A stretch of 64,000 nt of DNA, taken from positions 297,413-361,412 of the forward strand of contig NZ_JACHGN010000012.1 of the NCBI RefSeq assembly GCF_014202315.1, written 5' to 3'. Position 1 is the stretch's first letter. Each line of letters begins with the position of its first letter. The position numbers were made by a program, and so were the translations under genes. Of this stretch, positions 16,556-27,091 are shown piece by piece. The notes under the pieces are model-generated. The model did not search any database. It was not told the DNA's origin and saw nothing but the letters and a program-made list of their open reading frames with translations. The DNA is from Thermocatellispora tengchongensis. GTDB taxonomy: Bacteria > Actinomycetota > Actinomycetes > Streptosporangiales > Streptosporangiaceae.

Positions 16556-16695
16556 GCGACCACCGGCCGACGGCGGAATCCCCCGCAGACGGCAGACCAT
16601 CCGCAGACGGCAAACCAACCGCAGACGGCACACCACCGCAGACGGCGAACCAGACGGCACACCACCGGCCGGCGACCACCGGCAGATAGGCGACC
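16543..16695. repeat. 19-bp direct repeat carrying a stop codon, with inner 12-bp repeats
   Basis: CACCGGCAGATAGGCGACC occurs exactly at 16543-16561 (the last codons and TAG of the oxidoreductase) and again at 16677-16695, just before the amidohydrolase ATG. Between them are four imperfect copies of CCGCAGACGGC. The layout suggests a duplicated gene end filled with slippage repeats. Confidence 0.7.
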
Positions 16696-16696
16696 C

Positions 16697-18325
16697 ATGA
16701 CCGAGATCCTCTTCCGCGGCGGGCGGATCTTCACCGCGACCGCCGAGCCGGCAGAGCCCGCCCAGCCCGCAGAGGCCGTGCTCGTCCGCGACGGCGTGAT
16801 CGCCGCCGTGGGCGCCGAGCGCGACGTGACCCGCCTGGCCTCTCCCGGGCACGACACCGTGGACCTCGCGGGCAGGCTGCTGACGCCGTCGTTCACCGAC
16901 GCGCACATGCATCCCGTGCAGGCCGGGCTGGAGCGGGCCCGATGCGACCTGTCGGAGGTGTACGGCCCCGACGCCTACCGCGAGCGGGTGCGCGCCTACG
17001 CCGAGGCGCACCCGGGCAAGCAGTGGATCGACGGGGGCGGCTGGGACATGTCCGCCTTCCCCGGCGGGCTGCCACACCGCCGCGACCTGGACTTCCTGGA
17101 CCGGCCCGCGTACCTCATCCAGCGCGACCACCACGCCGCCTGGGTCAACACCCGGGCGCTGGAGATCGCCGGCATCACCCGTGACACCCCCGACCCGGCC
17201 GACGGGCGGATCGAGCGCGACCCCGACGGCACGCCGAGCGGAGTGCTGCACGAGGGCGCGATGGACCTGGTCGGGCTGCTCACCCCGCGCCCGACGGCCG
17301 CCGATCTGGAGGCGGCGCTGCTGGACGCGCAGGCGTACCTGCTCTCGCTGGGCATCACCGGCTGGCAGGACGCGATCGTGGGCTCCTACGCGGGCTCGGA
17401 CGACCAGCTCCCCGTCTACCTCGCCGCCGCGGCGTCCGGGAAGCTGCGCGCCCGCGTGGTGGGCGCGCTGTGGTGGGACCGCGGGCGCGGCGCGGAGCAG
17501 ATCGAGGACCTGCTGGAGCGCCGGGCGCGGGCCGCGGGGCTGGACCGGTTCCGGGCCACCTCGGTCAAGATCATGCAGGACGGGATCACGGAGAACTTCA
17601 CCGCGGCCGTCATCGAGCCGTACTGCCGGTGCGGCGGCACCGGGCTGTCGTACGTCGATCCGGCCAAGCTGGGCGGGTACGTCGCCGAGCTGGACCGGCA
17701 CGGCTTCCAGGTGCACTTCCACGCCATCGGCGAGCGGGCCGTGCGCGAGGCCCTGGACGCGCTGGAGGGCACCGACCCGGCCAACCGGCACCACATCGCC
17801 CACCTGCAGATCATCGAGCCGTCCGACCTGCCCAGGTTCGCCGCGCTTGGGGTGACCGCCAACCTGCAACCGCTGTGGGCCACCCACCACGCCCAGATGG
17901 ACGAGCTGACCCTGCCGTTCCTGGGCGAGGAACGCTCCTCCTGGCAGTATCCCTTCGCCGACCTGCTGCGGTTCGGCACCCGGATCTGCGCGGGCAGCGA
18001 CTGGCCGGTGTCCACCGCCGACCCGCTGCAGGCGATGCACGTGGCGGTCAACCGCACCGAGCCGGGCGGGTCGGTGCACGCCTCCTACCCGACCGCGCAG
18101 ACGCCGTTCCTGCCCGGCCAGGCGCTGGACCTGGCCACGGTGCTCACGGCGTACACGGCGGGGTCGGCGTGGATCAACCGCTCCCCCGCCGGCGCGATCG
18201 AGCCGGGCCGGCCCGCCGACCTGGTCGTGCTCGACCGCGACCCGTTCGCCCTCGATCCGGGCGAGATCTGGACGACCCGGGTGGCGATGACGTTCCTGGA
18301 CGGAGAGCCCGTCTTCGGCGGCTGA
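16697..18325 (+). CDS. YtcJ-type amidohydrolase
   Basis: A 542-residue metal-dependent hydrolase of the amidohydrolase-3 (YtcJ) family. Visible features are HMHP (His-x-His metal ligands) near residue 71, a candidate carboxylated lysine in SVKIMQDG, HFHAIGERAV, HIAHLQ, and the catalytic aspartate in AGSDWPVS. The C-terminal composite beta domain (GRPADLVVLDRDPF) is intact. Cytoplasmic, no signal peptide. The ATG follows the second copy of a 19-bp repeat. Substrate unknown; family members act on N-substituted amides and formamides. Confidence 0.87.
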   Translation: MTEILFRGGRIFTATAEPAEPAQPAEAVLVRDGVIAAVGAERDVTRLASPGHDTVDLAGRLLTPSFTDAHMHPVQAGLERARCDLSEVYGPDAYRERVRAYAEAHPGKQWIDGGGWDMSAFPGGLPHRRDLDFLDRPAYLIQRDHHAAWVNTRALEIAGITRDTPDPADGRIERDPDGTPSGVLHEGAMDLVGLLTPRPTAADLEAALLDAQAYLLSLGITGWQDAIVGSYAGSDDQLPVYLAAAASGKLRARVVGALWWDRGRGAEQIEDLLERRARAAGLDRFRATSVKIMQDGITENFTAAVIEPYCRCGGTGLSYVDPAKLGGYVAELDRHGFQVHFHAIGERAVREALDALEGTDPANRHHIAHLQIIEPSDLPRFAALGVTANLQPLWATHHAQMDELTLPFLGEERSSWQYPFADLLRFGTRICAGSDWPVSTADPLQAMHVAVNRTEPGGSVHASYPTAQTPFLPGQALDLATVLTAYTAGSAWINRSPAGAIEPGRPADLVVLDRDPFALDPGEIWTTRVAMTFLDGEPVFGG

Positions 18326-18402
18326 CCCCCGCGGGCACCCGTGACAGACTTGACCTTGCTCCATGAATCTGGTCGAAGTCTCCGGGTGCGGAGGAGGTCC
18401 GG

Positions 18403-19140
18403 GTGGGCCGGGCGACGCGGGTCGTGATCGTGGACGACGACGAGATCTCGCTGCGCGGCATCGCCGCCATCCTCGGCGAGCCTGGCGACGGCTCCAGCGA
18501 GGTGGTGGCCGCCATGGACCACCGGGCGGCGCTGGCGTGGCCGGGCGAGTGGGCCGGGGTGGACGTCGCCCTGGTCGACGCCGCCGACGAGCGCCGCGCG
18601 GACGACCACTTCCCCGGGGTGGAGGTGGTCGAGCGGATACGCGCCGCCGGCGGGCGTACCAGGGTCGTGGTGCTGACCGGGCACTTCTTCGACGGCGCCG
18701 TACGCCGCCGCATGCGCGAGGCCGGCGCCGACTTCTTCTACCACCGCAGCGAGCTGGCCGAGGCGGCCACGCTGCGCGCCGCCGTGCTCGGTCACGGCGG
18801 GAGGCCGGTCCCCGGGCCGGAGGACGCCGAGGAGGAGATCCTGCACGGCGTGTCCCGCGACAGCCGGGTCAACGCGGCCGTACGGCACGCGCTGGCCGAG
18901 GACCTGCCCGCGCGCATCGCCGAGCGGCGCGATCCCCGGTCCCGCTCCTGGGGCAGGCTGCGCCGCGAGTTCAACCGGCACGCCCGGCTGACCGCGATGA
19001 CCGCCGACGGACGCACCCCCGACCGGCCGCAGCGCGAGCCGTCGCTGCCGCAGATCGCCCGCTTCCTGGCCTGGGCCACCCGGGTCAAGACCCGCCGCCC
19101 GCCACCGCTGCCGGCCGAGGATCGGGAGCCGGAACGCTGA
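18403..19140 (+). CDS. Response regulator-like protein with atypical C-terminal region
   Basis: Residues 1-125 form a receiver domain: VVIVDDDEISLRGI supplies the acidic pocket, Asp in VALVDAADE is the candidate phosphoacceptor, and VVVLTGHFFDGAVRRR the Thr/Lys switch region, where a His replaces the usual residue after Gly. The last 100 residues are Arg-rich (LPARIAERRDPRSRSW, LRREFNRHARL) and match no effector domain I recognise. The GTG start has a strong GGAGGAGG site 4-5 nt upstream. The membrane-protein gene that follows starts at or near its stop, so the pair looks like an unusual two-component system. Confidence 0.75.
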   Translation: MGRATRVVIVDDDEISLRGIAAILGEPGDGSSEVVAAMDHRAALAWPGEWAGVDVALVDAADERRADDHFPGVEVVERIRAAGGRTRVVVLTGHFFDGAVRRRMREAGADFFYHRSELAEAATLRAAVLGHGGRPVPGPEDAEEEILHGVSRDSRVNAAVRHALAEDLPARIAERRDPRSRSWGRLRREFNRHARLTAMTADGRTPDRPQREPSLPQIARFLAWATRVKTRRPPPLPAEDREPER

Positions 19141-19181
19141 GCGTCCCGACGCACCCGGCCGGACTGCCGCCCATCACCGCG

Positions 19182-20911
19182 GTGGCGGCCGAGTCGAGCC
19201 GGTACATCTTCCGCCGCCTGTTCCTCAACCTCCGCCTGGCCACCCGCGCGGCCTGCGTGGTGACGGCGCTGGCGCTCGGCGTGCTGCCGCCCGCCGCCGC
19301 GCTGGCCGCCGGAGCCCTGTGCTGCGGCTACGACGTGCTCCTGTACGCCCTGATGCGCCCCGGCTCCCGCCGCCCGCTCCCCGCCCGGCTGCGGCTGGCG
19401 CTGGACTGCGCCGACGTGGCCGCCTGGTCGCTGGCCCTCGGGCAGCCGTCCGACTCCCCGCCATGCTGGCCGCGCCGCTGGCGGCCGAGGCCGCGGCCAC
19501 CCGGGGGCGCCGGGCGGTGGCCGTGCCGCTGGCGGTGGGGACCGCGACGGCCGCCGCGCTGCTGCTGGCCGGGCGCCCGGTGACGCTGAGCGCGTTCGTG
19601 TGGCCGGTGTTCGGGCTGCTGGGCGGGGCGCTGATCCGCCGCTACTGGGAGCCGCGCACGCACCGGCGGCTGCGGCTGGCGGAGATCGAACGGCAGGCGG
19701 CGCGGGCGCAGGCCGTACTGGCGGGCCGCAACAGCGTCGCCGCCGGAGCCGACACGGTGGTGGACGTGCTCACCCGCACCTGGCCGCTGCTGGCGGCGCC
19801 GGGCGAGCCGGCCGGGGCGCCGCTGGCGGCCTGGCGGCGCCGCATGGCCGAGGAGACCGCCGGGCAGGCCGCGTACCTGCGCACGGCGCTGCTGCGCTGG
19901 GAGGAGCGGCACAACTCGGCCGGTCCCGACCTGTCGCGCGACGTCGCCTTCGGCCCGATCGCCGACGGCACGCTGCTGCTGTCGGCCCGGCAGGTCGCCG
20001 CGCTGTACGCCCGGCTGGACTCCCTCGGCCTGACCGGGCACGTGCCCGTACGCGCCGTACGGAGCGCGCCACCGGGCCTGGAGCAGGAACTGCGGGTCGG
20101 CCCGCACCGGGTGCTGCTGCCCGCCGACCCCAGACCCGCGGCCCCGGCGTTCGACCTCGGCGCGCCGATCCTGGCCATCGCGGCGCCGGGGACCCTGGCG
20201 CACTCCTGGCCGCAGATGGACGGCGTGCCGCTCGCCGCCACCGTCCCCCTCGCGGGGCTGGCCCTGGTCCTGGCCTGGTTCGCGCACCTGCGGATCGCCC
20301 GGCGCGGCCCGGCCGCGCACGGCACGGTCCTGGCCGTCGCGCTCGCGCACGGCGGCCTGGTCTCCTTCGTGGCCACGGCCGAGTTCGAGCACCTGTACTC
20401 GGGCGGGCTGCCCCGCATCCCGTCCCTGCACTTCCTGCTGTGGTGCGGGCCGCTGACCGCGATGTACCTGCGCGACCTCGCGCCCCTGGCGCGGGTGGCC
20501 GCCGCGGCGTACCTGGCGGCGGTGCCGATCACCGCGGTGGCGCTGTTCCAGCCCGTGCCGGTGGGCTGGGAGGGGCTCTCGGCGCTGGTGTGGCCGCTGG
20601 CGTTCACGGTCGGCGCCTCGGGCGTGCGCGACTCGCTGGAGCGCGACGGCGCCGCCCTGGCCCAGGCGCTCGCCCGCGAGCACGACGCCGCCGTGGCCGA
20701 CGGCTTCCGCACCGGCCGGGCGGAGGTGCTGGGGCTGGTCGAGCGGGCGGCCCAGGAGGCCGCGGAGCGGCTGCGCACCCGGCGCGACGTCATCGTCCCG
20801 GCGTTCCTGCCCGAGATCGAGCGCCGCCTGGCCCTGGTGCACGAGCGCATGGCCGCCCTGAAACAGACGGCCCCGAACCAGCCGGCTCCCCCGAAAGCGT
20901 CCACATCATGA
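19182..20911 (+). pseudogene. Multi-pass membrane protein partnered with the response regulator; apparent frameshift
   Basis: The first segment (from about 19182) carries hydrophobic helices (TRAACVVTALALGVLPPAAA) and ends LALGQPSD. The continuation AMLAAPLAAEAAATRGRRAV, with more helices, a cytoplasmic coiled segment (LAEIERQAARAQAVLAG) and further helices near residues 370-470, is in another frame. One C missing at 19456-19459 would join them. Alternatively ATG 19463 could start a separate 482-residue protein. No histidine-kinase H, N or G box is visible, so it is at most a kinase-like sensor lacking catalysis. The start could also be the CTG at 19137 overlapping the regulator stop. Confidence 0.55.
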
Positions 20912-21024
20912 GATCCGGGACATACGCCGGGCCGGAGCGGGTATGGAGACCCCCGTGGCGCTGCGAGACGGTGGAGGACGTCGAGACTGCGGTGCCGCAT
21001 GCCCACGGCCGGGGCGCAGACGAA

Positions 21025-21057
21025 CGATCCCCCGCGCGGCACGCGCACGGGGGATCG
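21025..21057. terminator. Hairpin after rbpA
   Basis: CGATCCCCC (21025-21033) pairs with GGGGGATCG (21049-21057), with additional GCGCG/CGCGC pairing in the loop. It lies 33 nt past the rbpA stop on the minus strand and between convergent genes. No T-tract. The rest of 20912-21089 shows nothing else. Confidence 0.65.
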
Positions 21058-21089
21058 GCGGTCCGGGCCGGCGACCGGCCGGCGGCGGG

Positions 21090-21437
21090 TCAGTAGATCG
21101 GGCGCGAGGAAGTGCGCAGGCGCTCCAGGGCCTCGGCGAGGATCGCGGCGCCGTCCTTGTCGCTGCGCCGCTCCTTCACATAGGCAAGGTGCGTCTTGTA
21201 CGGCTCGTTCTTCGGCGGGGCCGGCGGATTGTGCTCGTCCTGCCCGGCCGGGAGACCGCATCGGGGGCAGTCCCACAGCTCAGGCACGGCCGCGTCGCTG
21301 GCGAAGCTGGGCCGCGTCTCGTGCATGTTGGCGCACCAGAACGGGACCCGAACACGTGGAGCTGCCTCGCCGCGCTCGGCCTCCCCCATCGGGCCGGCGC
21401 CGACACGGCTGCCACGGATCGCGTTGCCACTACCCAC
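21090..21437 (-). CDS. rbpA: RNA polymerase-binding protein RbpA
   Basis: RbpA binds RNA polymerase and the principal sigma factor to stabilise open promoter complexes in actinobacteria and contributes to basal rifampicin tolerance. The signature start GSGNAIRGSRVGAGPMGEAERGE and end KTHLAYVKERRSDKDGAAILAEAL are unmistakable (each quoted in part). Zinc-type ligands Cys35, His39, Cys57 and Cys60 are present. The 115-residue product starts at GTG 21437 with GAGGAG upstream. It is the last gene of the gap-pgk-tpiA-secG block, the usual actinobacterial arrangement. Confidence 0.97.
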   Translation of the reverse strand: MGSGNAIRGSRVGAGPMGEAERGEAAPRVRVPFWCANMHETRPSFASDAAVPELWDCPRCGLPAGQDEHNPPAPPKNEPYKTHLAYVKERRSDKDGAAILAEALERLRTSSRPIY

Positions 21438-21506
21438 GGATGAACTCCTCGCTCGATCGCCCCGCGCGCGGCGGGGGGAGAATCACTGTCACGCCGCCTA
21501 GGGCCG

Positions 21507-21737
21507 TCAGGGCTTGAGAAGCAGGCCCAGGGCGACGATGCAGACGAACCAGACCACGCCCGTGATGATGGTGAGCCGGTCGAGGTTGCGCTCGACCACC
21601 GACGACCCCCCGAACGACGATGAGAACCCACCGCCGAACATGTCGGAGAGGCCGCCGCCCTTGCCCTTGTGAAGCAGCACGAGCAGCACCATGAGGGCGC
21701 TCGACAGGATGAGGGCGATGGAGATTCCGATAGTCAC
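21507..21737 (-). CDS. secG: Preprotein translocase subunit SecG
   Basis: A 76-residue inner-membrane subunit of the SecYEG channel. It has two hydrophobic helices (ISIALILSSALMVLLVLLHK and the C-terminal IITGVVWFVCIVALGLLL) around the conserved cytosolic loop GKGGGLSDMFGGGFSSSFGG. GTG at 21737 is chosen because family proteins begin M-T-I/V-G-I; a longer frame to 21779 adds 14 unconserved residues. Located after tpiA, as in most actinomycetes, but with its own probable promoter. Confidence 0.95.
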   Translation of the reverse strand: MTIGISIALILSSALMVLLVLLHKGKGGGLSDMFGGGFSSSFGGSSVVERNLDRLTIITGVVWFVCIVALGLLLKP

Positions 21738-21818
21738 CGTAGACCTGTTCTCTTGTCTCGCGTGCCCGCGTCCGGGCACGGCTCCTGCACGACGTCGTCG
21801 GCGTGACGATTCAAACTT

Positions 21819-21846
21819 GCTCTAAGAGGGTACGACCTGCTGTCAA
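21819..21846 (-). promoter_or_regulatory. Probable secG promoter
   Basis: A perfect TTGACA (21846-21841, minus strand) is 16 nt from TAGAGC (21824-21819), about 80 nt before the secG start. The -35 is excellent and the -10 weak. Confidence 0.45.
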
Positions 21847-21869
21847 ATCGCACCCTCCGAACGGCCGAG

Positions 21870-22649
21870 TTAGCCAGACATTTCCCCGAACCGGCAGATC
21901 TTCACGAACTCCGCCGGGTCGAGGCTGGCGCCGCCGACGAGGGCGCCGTCGATGTCGGGCTTGCTCATGATGCCCGCGATGTTGCCGGACTTCACCGATC
22001 CTCCGTAGAGGATACGTACGGCCTCCGCCACCTCGCCGTCGTACAGCTCGGCGAGTCGCGTGCGCACCGCCCCGCAGACCTCCTGGGCGTCCTCGGGCGT
22101 GGCCACCTCGCCGGTGCCGATCGCCCACACCGGCTCATAGGCGATGACGATCGACTTGGCCTGCTCGGCGGTCACCTTCTGCAGCGCGCCGTCGAGCTGC
22201 GCGAGCGTGTGGGCGACGTGCCCGCCGGCCTGGCGGACCGGCAGCCCCTCGCCCACGCACAGGATCGGCGTCACCCCGTGCCGGTAGGCGGCCAGCACCT
22301 TGGAGTTGACCACCTGGTCGTCCTCGGCGTGGTACTGCCTGCGCTCGGAGTGGCCCGCCAGGACGTACGTGCAGCCGAGCTTGGCCAGCATCGCCCCGGA
22401 GACCTCGCCGGTGTAGGCGCCGGAGTCGTGCGGCGAGAGGTCCTGCGCGCCGTACACGATGCGCAGCTTGTCGCCGTCGACCAGCGTCTGCACGCTGCGC
22501 AGGTCGGTGAACGGCGGCAGCACCGCCACCTCGACCGCGTTGAAGTCCTTGTCGTTGAGGGAGAAGGCCAGCTTCTGGACGTGGTTGATGGCCTCCAAGT
22601 GGTTGAGGTTCATCTTCCAGTTGCCGGCGATGAGCGGCGTGCGCCCCAT
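21870..22649 (-). CDS. tpiA: Triosephosphate isomerase
   Basis: Interconverts dihydroxyacetone phosphate and glyceraldehyde 3-phosphate in glycolysis. The 259-residue TIM barrel has catalytic Lys12 (AGNWKMN), His100 (AGHSERR) and Glu172 ([11 protein letters not shown]), and the phosphate loop LYGGSVK. It starts 6 nt after the pgk stop and is co-transcribed with gap and pgk. Confidence 0.98.
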   Translation of the reverse strand: MGRTPLIAGNWKMNLNHLEAINHVQKLAFSLNDKDFNAVEVAVLPPFTDLRSVQTLVDGDKLRIVYGAQDLSPHDSGAYTGEVSGAMLAKLGCTYVLAGHSERRQYHAEDDQVVNSKVLAAYRHGVTPILCVGEGLPVRQAGGHVAHTLAQLDGALQKVTAEQAKSIVIAYEPVWAIGTGEVATPEDAQEVCGAVRTRLAELYDGEVAEAVRILYGGSVKSGNIAGIMSKPDIDGALVGGASLDPAEFVKICRFGEMSG

Positions 22650-22655
22650 GATCAG

Positions 22656-23842
22656 TCAGTCCTCCAGCGCGGCGAGGCCGGGCAGTGTCTTGCCCTCCAG
22701 GTACTCCAGGCTGGCGCCGCCACCCGTGGAGATGTGCGAGAAGCCGTCCTCGGGCAGGCCCAGCCTGCGCACGGCGGCGGCGGAGTCGCCACCGCCGACG
22801 ACGGTGAACGCCTCCGACCCTGCCAACGCCTCGGCGACGGCCCTGGTTCCCCCGGCGAACGCGTCGAACTCGAACACGCCCATCGGGCCGTTCCAGAACA
22901 CCGTCCTGGCGTCGGCCAGCTTGGCCGCGAACAGCTCGCGGGTGCGCGGGCCGATGTCGAGTCCCTCGCGGTCGGCCGGGATCGCGGTGGCCTCGACCAC
23001 CTCGTGCGGGGCGTCCTCGGCGAAGTGGGTCGCCGCCAGCACGTCCACCGGGAGCACCAGCTCGACGTTGCGCTTGGCCGCCTCGTCGAGGAAGCCGCGC
23101 ACCTGGTCGAGCTGGTCCTCCTGCAGCAGCGAGCGGCCCACCTCGTGGCCCTGGGCCTTGAGGAAGGTGTAGGCCATGCCGCCGCCGATGAGCAGGCGGT
23201 CCACCTTGCCGAGCAGGTTGGCGATCACGCCCAGCTTGTCGGAGACCTTCGCGCCGCCGAGCACCACGACGTACGGGCGCTCCGGCTCCTCGGTGAGCCG
23301 CTTGAGCACGGTGACCTCGGCCAGGACCAGCCCGCCCGCGGCGTGCGGCAGCAGGCGGGGCACGTCGTAGACGCTGGCGTGCTTGCGGTGCACCGCGCCG
23401 AAGCCGTCGCCGACGTACAGCTCGGCCAGGGCGGCCAGCTTCTCGGCGAACGCGCCGCGCACGGCGTCGTCCTTGGACTCCTCGCCCGGCTCGAAGCGCA
23501 GGTTCTCCAACAGCGCGACCTGGCCGTCCTGGAGGTTGTGCACCAGGTCGGCCGCGGACTCGCCCACCACGTCGGTGGCGAACAGCACCGGGGAGCCGTA
23601 CAGCTCCTCAAGCCGGCGCGCGACCGGCTTGAGGGAGTACTTGGGCGTGACGGTGCCCTTGGGGCGGCCGAGGTGGGCGCACACGACGACCCGCGCCCCG
23701 CGCTCGGCGAGGTCGCGGATCGTGGGCAGAGACGCCCGGATGCGGCCGTCGTCGGTGATGGTCTCACCGTCGAGCGGCACGTTGAGGTCGGCGCGCACCA
23801 GGACGCGCCGCCCCTTGACGTCGAGTTCGCCCGCCTCTCGCA

Positions 23843-23843
<1 letters not shown>
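22656..23843 (-). CDS. pgk: Phosphoglycerate kinase
   Basis: Transfers phosphate from 1,3-bisphosphoglycerate to ADP. Motifs include [14 protein letters not shown] at the N-terminus, [29 protein letters not shown] and the C-terminal nucleotide loop GGGDSAAAV. 395 residues. The ATG at 23843 shares one base with the gap stop (TGATG), so translation is coupled. A GTG one codon earlier is an alternative start. Confidence 0.98.
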
Positions 23844-24910
<1,067 letters not shown>

Positions 24911-24936
24911 TCAAACATGAACCTTATAGGACCCAA

Positions 24937-24952
24937 ATTGGTGTAGACCACA
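24937..24952. promoter_or_regulatory. DasR-like (dre) operator upstream of gap
   Basis: The core TGGTGTAGACCA matches the DasR consensus TGGTCTAGACCA at 11 of 12 positions, within ATTGGTGTAGACCACA. It sits about 95 nt before the gap ATG. A TATAAG -10 candidate (minus strand, near 24929-24924) would put it over the -35. DasR is a GntR-family regulator responding to glucosamine phosphates in actinomycetes. Confidence 0.6.
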
Positions 24953-25067
24953 CGACTCCCCAAGCGCACACCAAGGGCCCCCCTCCACTCCCCCAATCCT
25001 CTCCCGGCACGCCCCCGCCCCGGCCACGCCCCCACGTCACGGCAGGCGGCGCCGCGTGCCGTCGGGC

Positions 25068-26048
25068 TCAGGGGGCGAGCATGTCGAGGGTGAGGTTGGC
25101 CTCGGTGTTGGGGATGCCGAGGTCGCCGGCGCGCTTGTCGGCCATGGCGAGCAGGCGGCGGATGCGGCCGGCGATGGCGTCCTTGGTGAGCGGCGGGTCG
25201 GCGAGCTGGCCCAGCTCCTCCAGCGACGCCTGCTTGTGCTCCACGCGCAGCCGGCCGGCCACCACCAGGTGCTCGGGGGCGTCCTCGCCCAGGATCTCCA
25301 GGGCGCGCTGCACCCGGGCGCCCGCGGCGACCGCCGCGCGGGCCGAACGGCGCAGGTTGGCGTCGTCGAAGTTGGCCAGGCGGTTGGCGGTGGCGCGGAC
25401 CTCGCGCCGCATGCGGCGCTCCTCCCAGGCCAGGACGCTGTCGTGGGCGCCCAGGCGGGTCAGCAGGGCGCTGATGGCGTCGCCGTCGCGGACCACGACC
25501 CGGTCCACCCCGCGCACCTCGCGGGCCTTGGCGTGGATCTTCAGCCGGCGCGCGGAGCCGACCAGGGCCAGCGCGGCCTCGGGCCCCGGGCAGGTGACCT
25601 CCAGCGACATGGAGCGTCCGGGCTCGGTGAGCGAGCCGTGCGCCAGGAACGCCCCGCGCCAGGCCGCCTCGGCGTCGCAGGTGGCCCCGGCCACGACCTG
25701 GCGGGGCAGGCCGCGCACCGGGCGGCCGTGGTTGTCGATCAGGCCCGTCTGCCGGGCCAGGGCCTCACCGTCGCGGTAGACGCGCACGACGTAGCGCGAG
25801 CCCTTGCGCAGGCCCGCGGGCGCGAGGACCAGGACCTCGGCCTTGTGCCCGAACACCTCGCCGATGTCCCTGATCAGCCTGCGCGCCGTCACGTTGGTGT
25901 CGAGCTCGGCCTCGATCACGATCCGCCCGCCCACCAGATGCAGACCGCTGGCGAACCGCAGCAGCGTCGAGACCTCGGCCTTGCGGCAGCAAGGCTTGAG
26001 CACCGAGAGGCGGCTCAGCTCGTCCTTCACCACACCCGTCATCGCCAT
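25068..26048 (-). CDS. whiA: Sporulation/cell-division regulator WhiA
   Basis: WhiA combines a degenerate LAGLIDADG homing-endonuclease fold with a C-terminal helix-turn-helix and activates sporulation septation genes together with WhiB in actinomycetes. Conserved stretches include [20 protein letters not shown] near the start, [20 protein letters not shown] in the middle and the HTH region [19 protein letters not shown] at the end. ATG 26048 ([11 protein letters not shown]) matches family starts and has GGAGG upstream; a longer frame adds 12 poor residues. 326 residues. Follows yvcK as in other Gram-positives. Confidence 0.97.
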   Translation of the reverse strand: MAMTGVVKDELSRLSVLKPCCRKAEVSTLLRFASGLHLVGGRIVIEAELDTNVTARRLIRDIGEVFGHKAEVLVLAPAGLRKGSRYVVRVYRDGEALARQTGLIDNHGRPVRGLPRQVVAGATCDAEAAWRGAFLAHGSLTEPGRSMSLEVTCPGPEAALALVGSARRLKIHAKAREVRGVDRVVVRDGDAISALLTRLGAHDSVLAWEERRMRREVRATANRLANFDDANLRRSARAAVAAGARVQRALEILGEDAPEHLVVAGRLRVEHKQASLEELGQLADPPLTKDAIAGRIRRLLAMADKRAGDLGIPNTEANLTLDMLAP

Positions 26049-26131
26049 GTGCGTCAGTCCTCCCCCACTCAAGACTCCGTACAAGCCGGCTCACAGCAGT
26101 GTCTCGCACTCACAGAGCCGCCTGACCAGGA

Positions 26132-27091
26132 TCAACGCTTCTCGTGGAAAATCTCGTCCAGGACCGAGGCAAGACGTTGCGTATCGTGCCTCGGCGAGCC
26201 GTCGGCCATCGCCACGTCGGCGGTGACCAGTCGCCCGCCGAGCGCGACGGTGGCCTTCTCCAGCTCCTCCCGGTCATCGACCACCCGCGTGTCGGCGAGG
26301 ACGACGTCGATGGCCAGGCCGGGGGCGTGCTGCCGGAGGACCTCCAGGTGCTTTTGGGGGGAGAAGCCGTCGGTCTCGCCCGGCTGCGGGGCGAGGTTGA
26401 GCGCCACGAGCCGCTTGGCCCTGGTGGTGTGCAGGGCCTCGGCGAGGCGGGGCACCTTCAGGTGCGGCAGCACGCTGGTGAACCAGGAGCCGGGGCCGAA
26501 GACCACCCAGTCGGCGGCGTGCACCGCCTCGATCGCCTCGGGGGAGGCGGGCGGGTCGGGCGGCACCAGCGAGATGGCCCGCACCCGGCCGGGGGTGACC
26601 GCGCACGCGACCTGGCCGCGCACGATCGTGACCTCGCCGTCGAGCTCGACCTCGGCGACGATGTCCAGCGGCACCGACGCCATGGGCAGCACCCTGCCGT
26701 GGGCGCCGAGCAGCCTGCCCACCCAGTCGAGCGCCGCCACCGGGTCGTCCAGCAGCTCCCACAGGGCGACGATGAGCAGGTTGCCGACGGCGTGGCCGTG
26801 CAGCTCGCCCTCGCTGCGGAAGCGGTGCTGCACCACCTTGCTCCAGGTGCGGCCCCACTCGTCGTCGCCGCACAGCGCGGCCAGCGCCATGCGCAGGTCG
26901 CCGGGCGGCAGCACGCCGAGCTCACGGCGGAGCCGTCCGCTGGACCCGCCGTCGTCGGCCACGGTGACCACCGCGGTCAGCTCGGAGGTGACCCGGCGCA
27001 GGGCCGATAAGGACGCGTAGAGCCCGTGGCCGCCGCCGAGCGCGACGACGCTGGGCCCCTCGTTAGCCGGCAGCATGCCAGGCTTTCTCAC
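26132..27091 (-). CDS. yvcK: YvcK/CofD-like gluconeogenesis and morphology factor
   Basis: The UDP-sugar-binding YvcK family is required for growth on gluconeogenic carbon and normal envelope synthesis in Bacillus and mycobacteria (CuvA). The N-terminal glycine loop VVALGGGHGLYASLSAL and TVADDGGSSGRLRRELG are diagnostic. 319 residues. The GTG start overlaps the rapZ TGA (GTGA, 27088-27091), giving translational coupling; ATG 27076 is an alternative start. Confidence 0.95.
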   Translation of the reverse strand: MRKPGMLPANEGPSVVALGGGHGLYASLSALRRVTSELTAVVTVADDGGSSGRLRRELGVLPPGDLRMALAALCGDDEWGRTWSKVVQHRFRSEGELHGHAVGNLLIVALWELLDDPVAALDWVGRLLGAHGRVLPMASVPLDIVAEVELDGEVTIVRGQVACAVTPGRVRAISLVPPDPPASPEAIEAVHAADWVVFGPGSWFTSVLPHLKVPRLAEALHTTRAKRLVALNLAPQPGETDGFSPQKHLEVLRQHAPGLAIDVVLADTRVVDDREELEKATVALGGRLVTADVAMADGSPRHDTQRLASVLDEIFHEKR

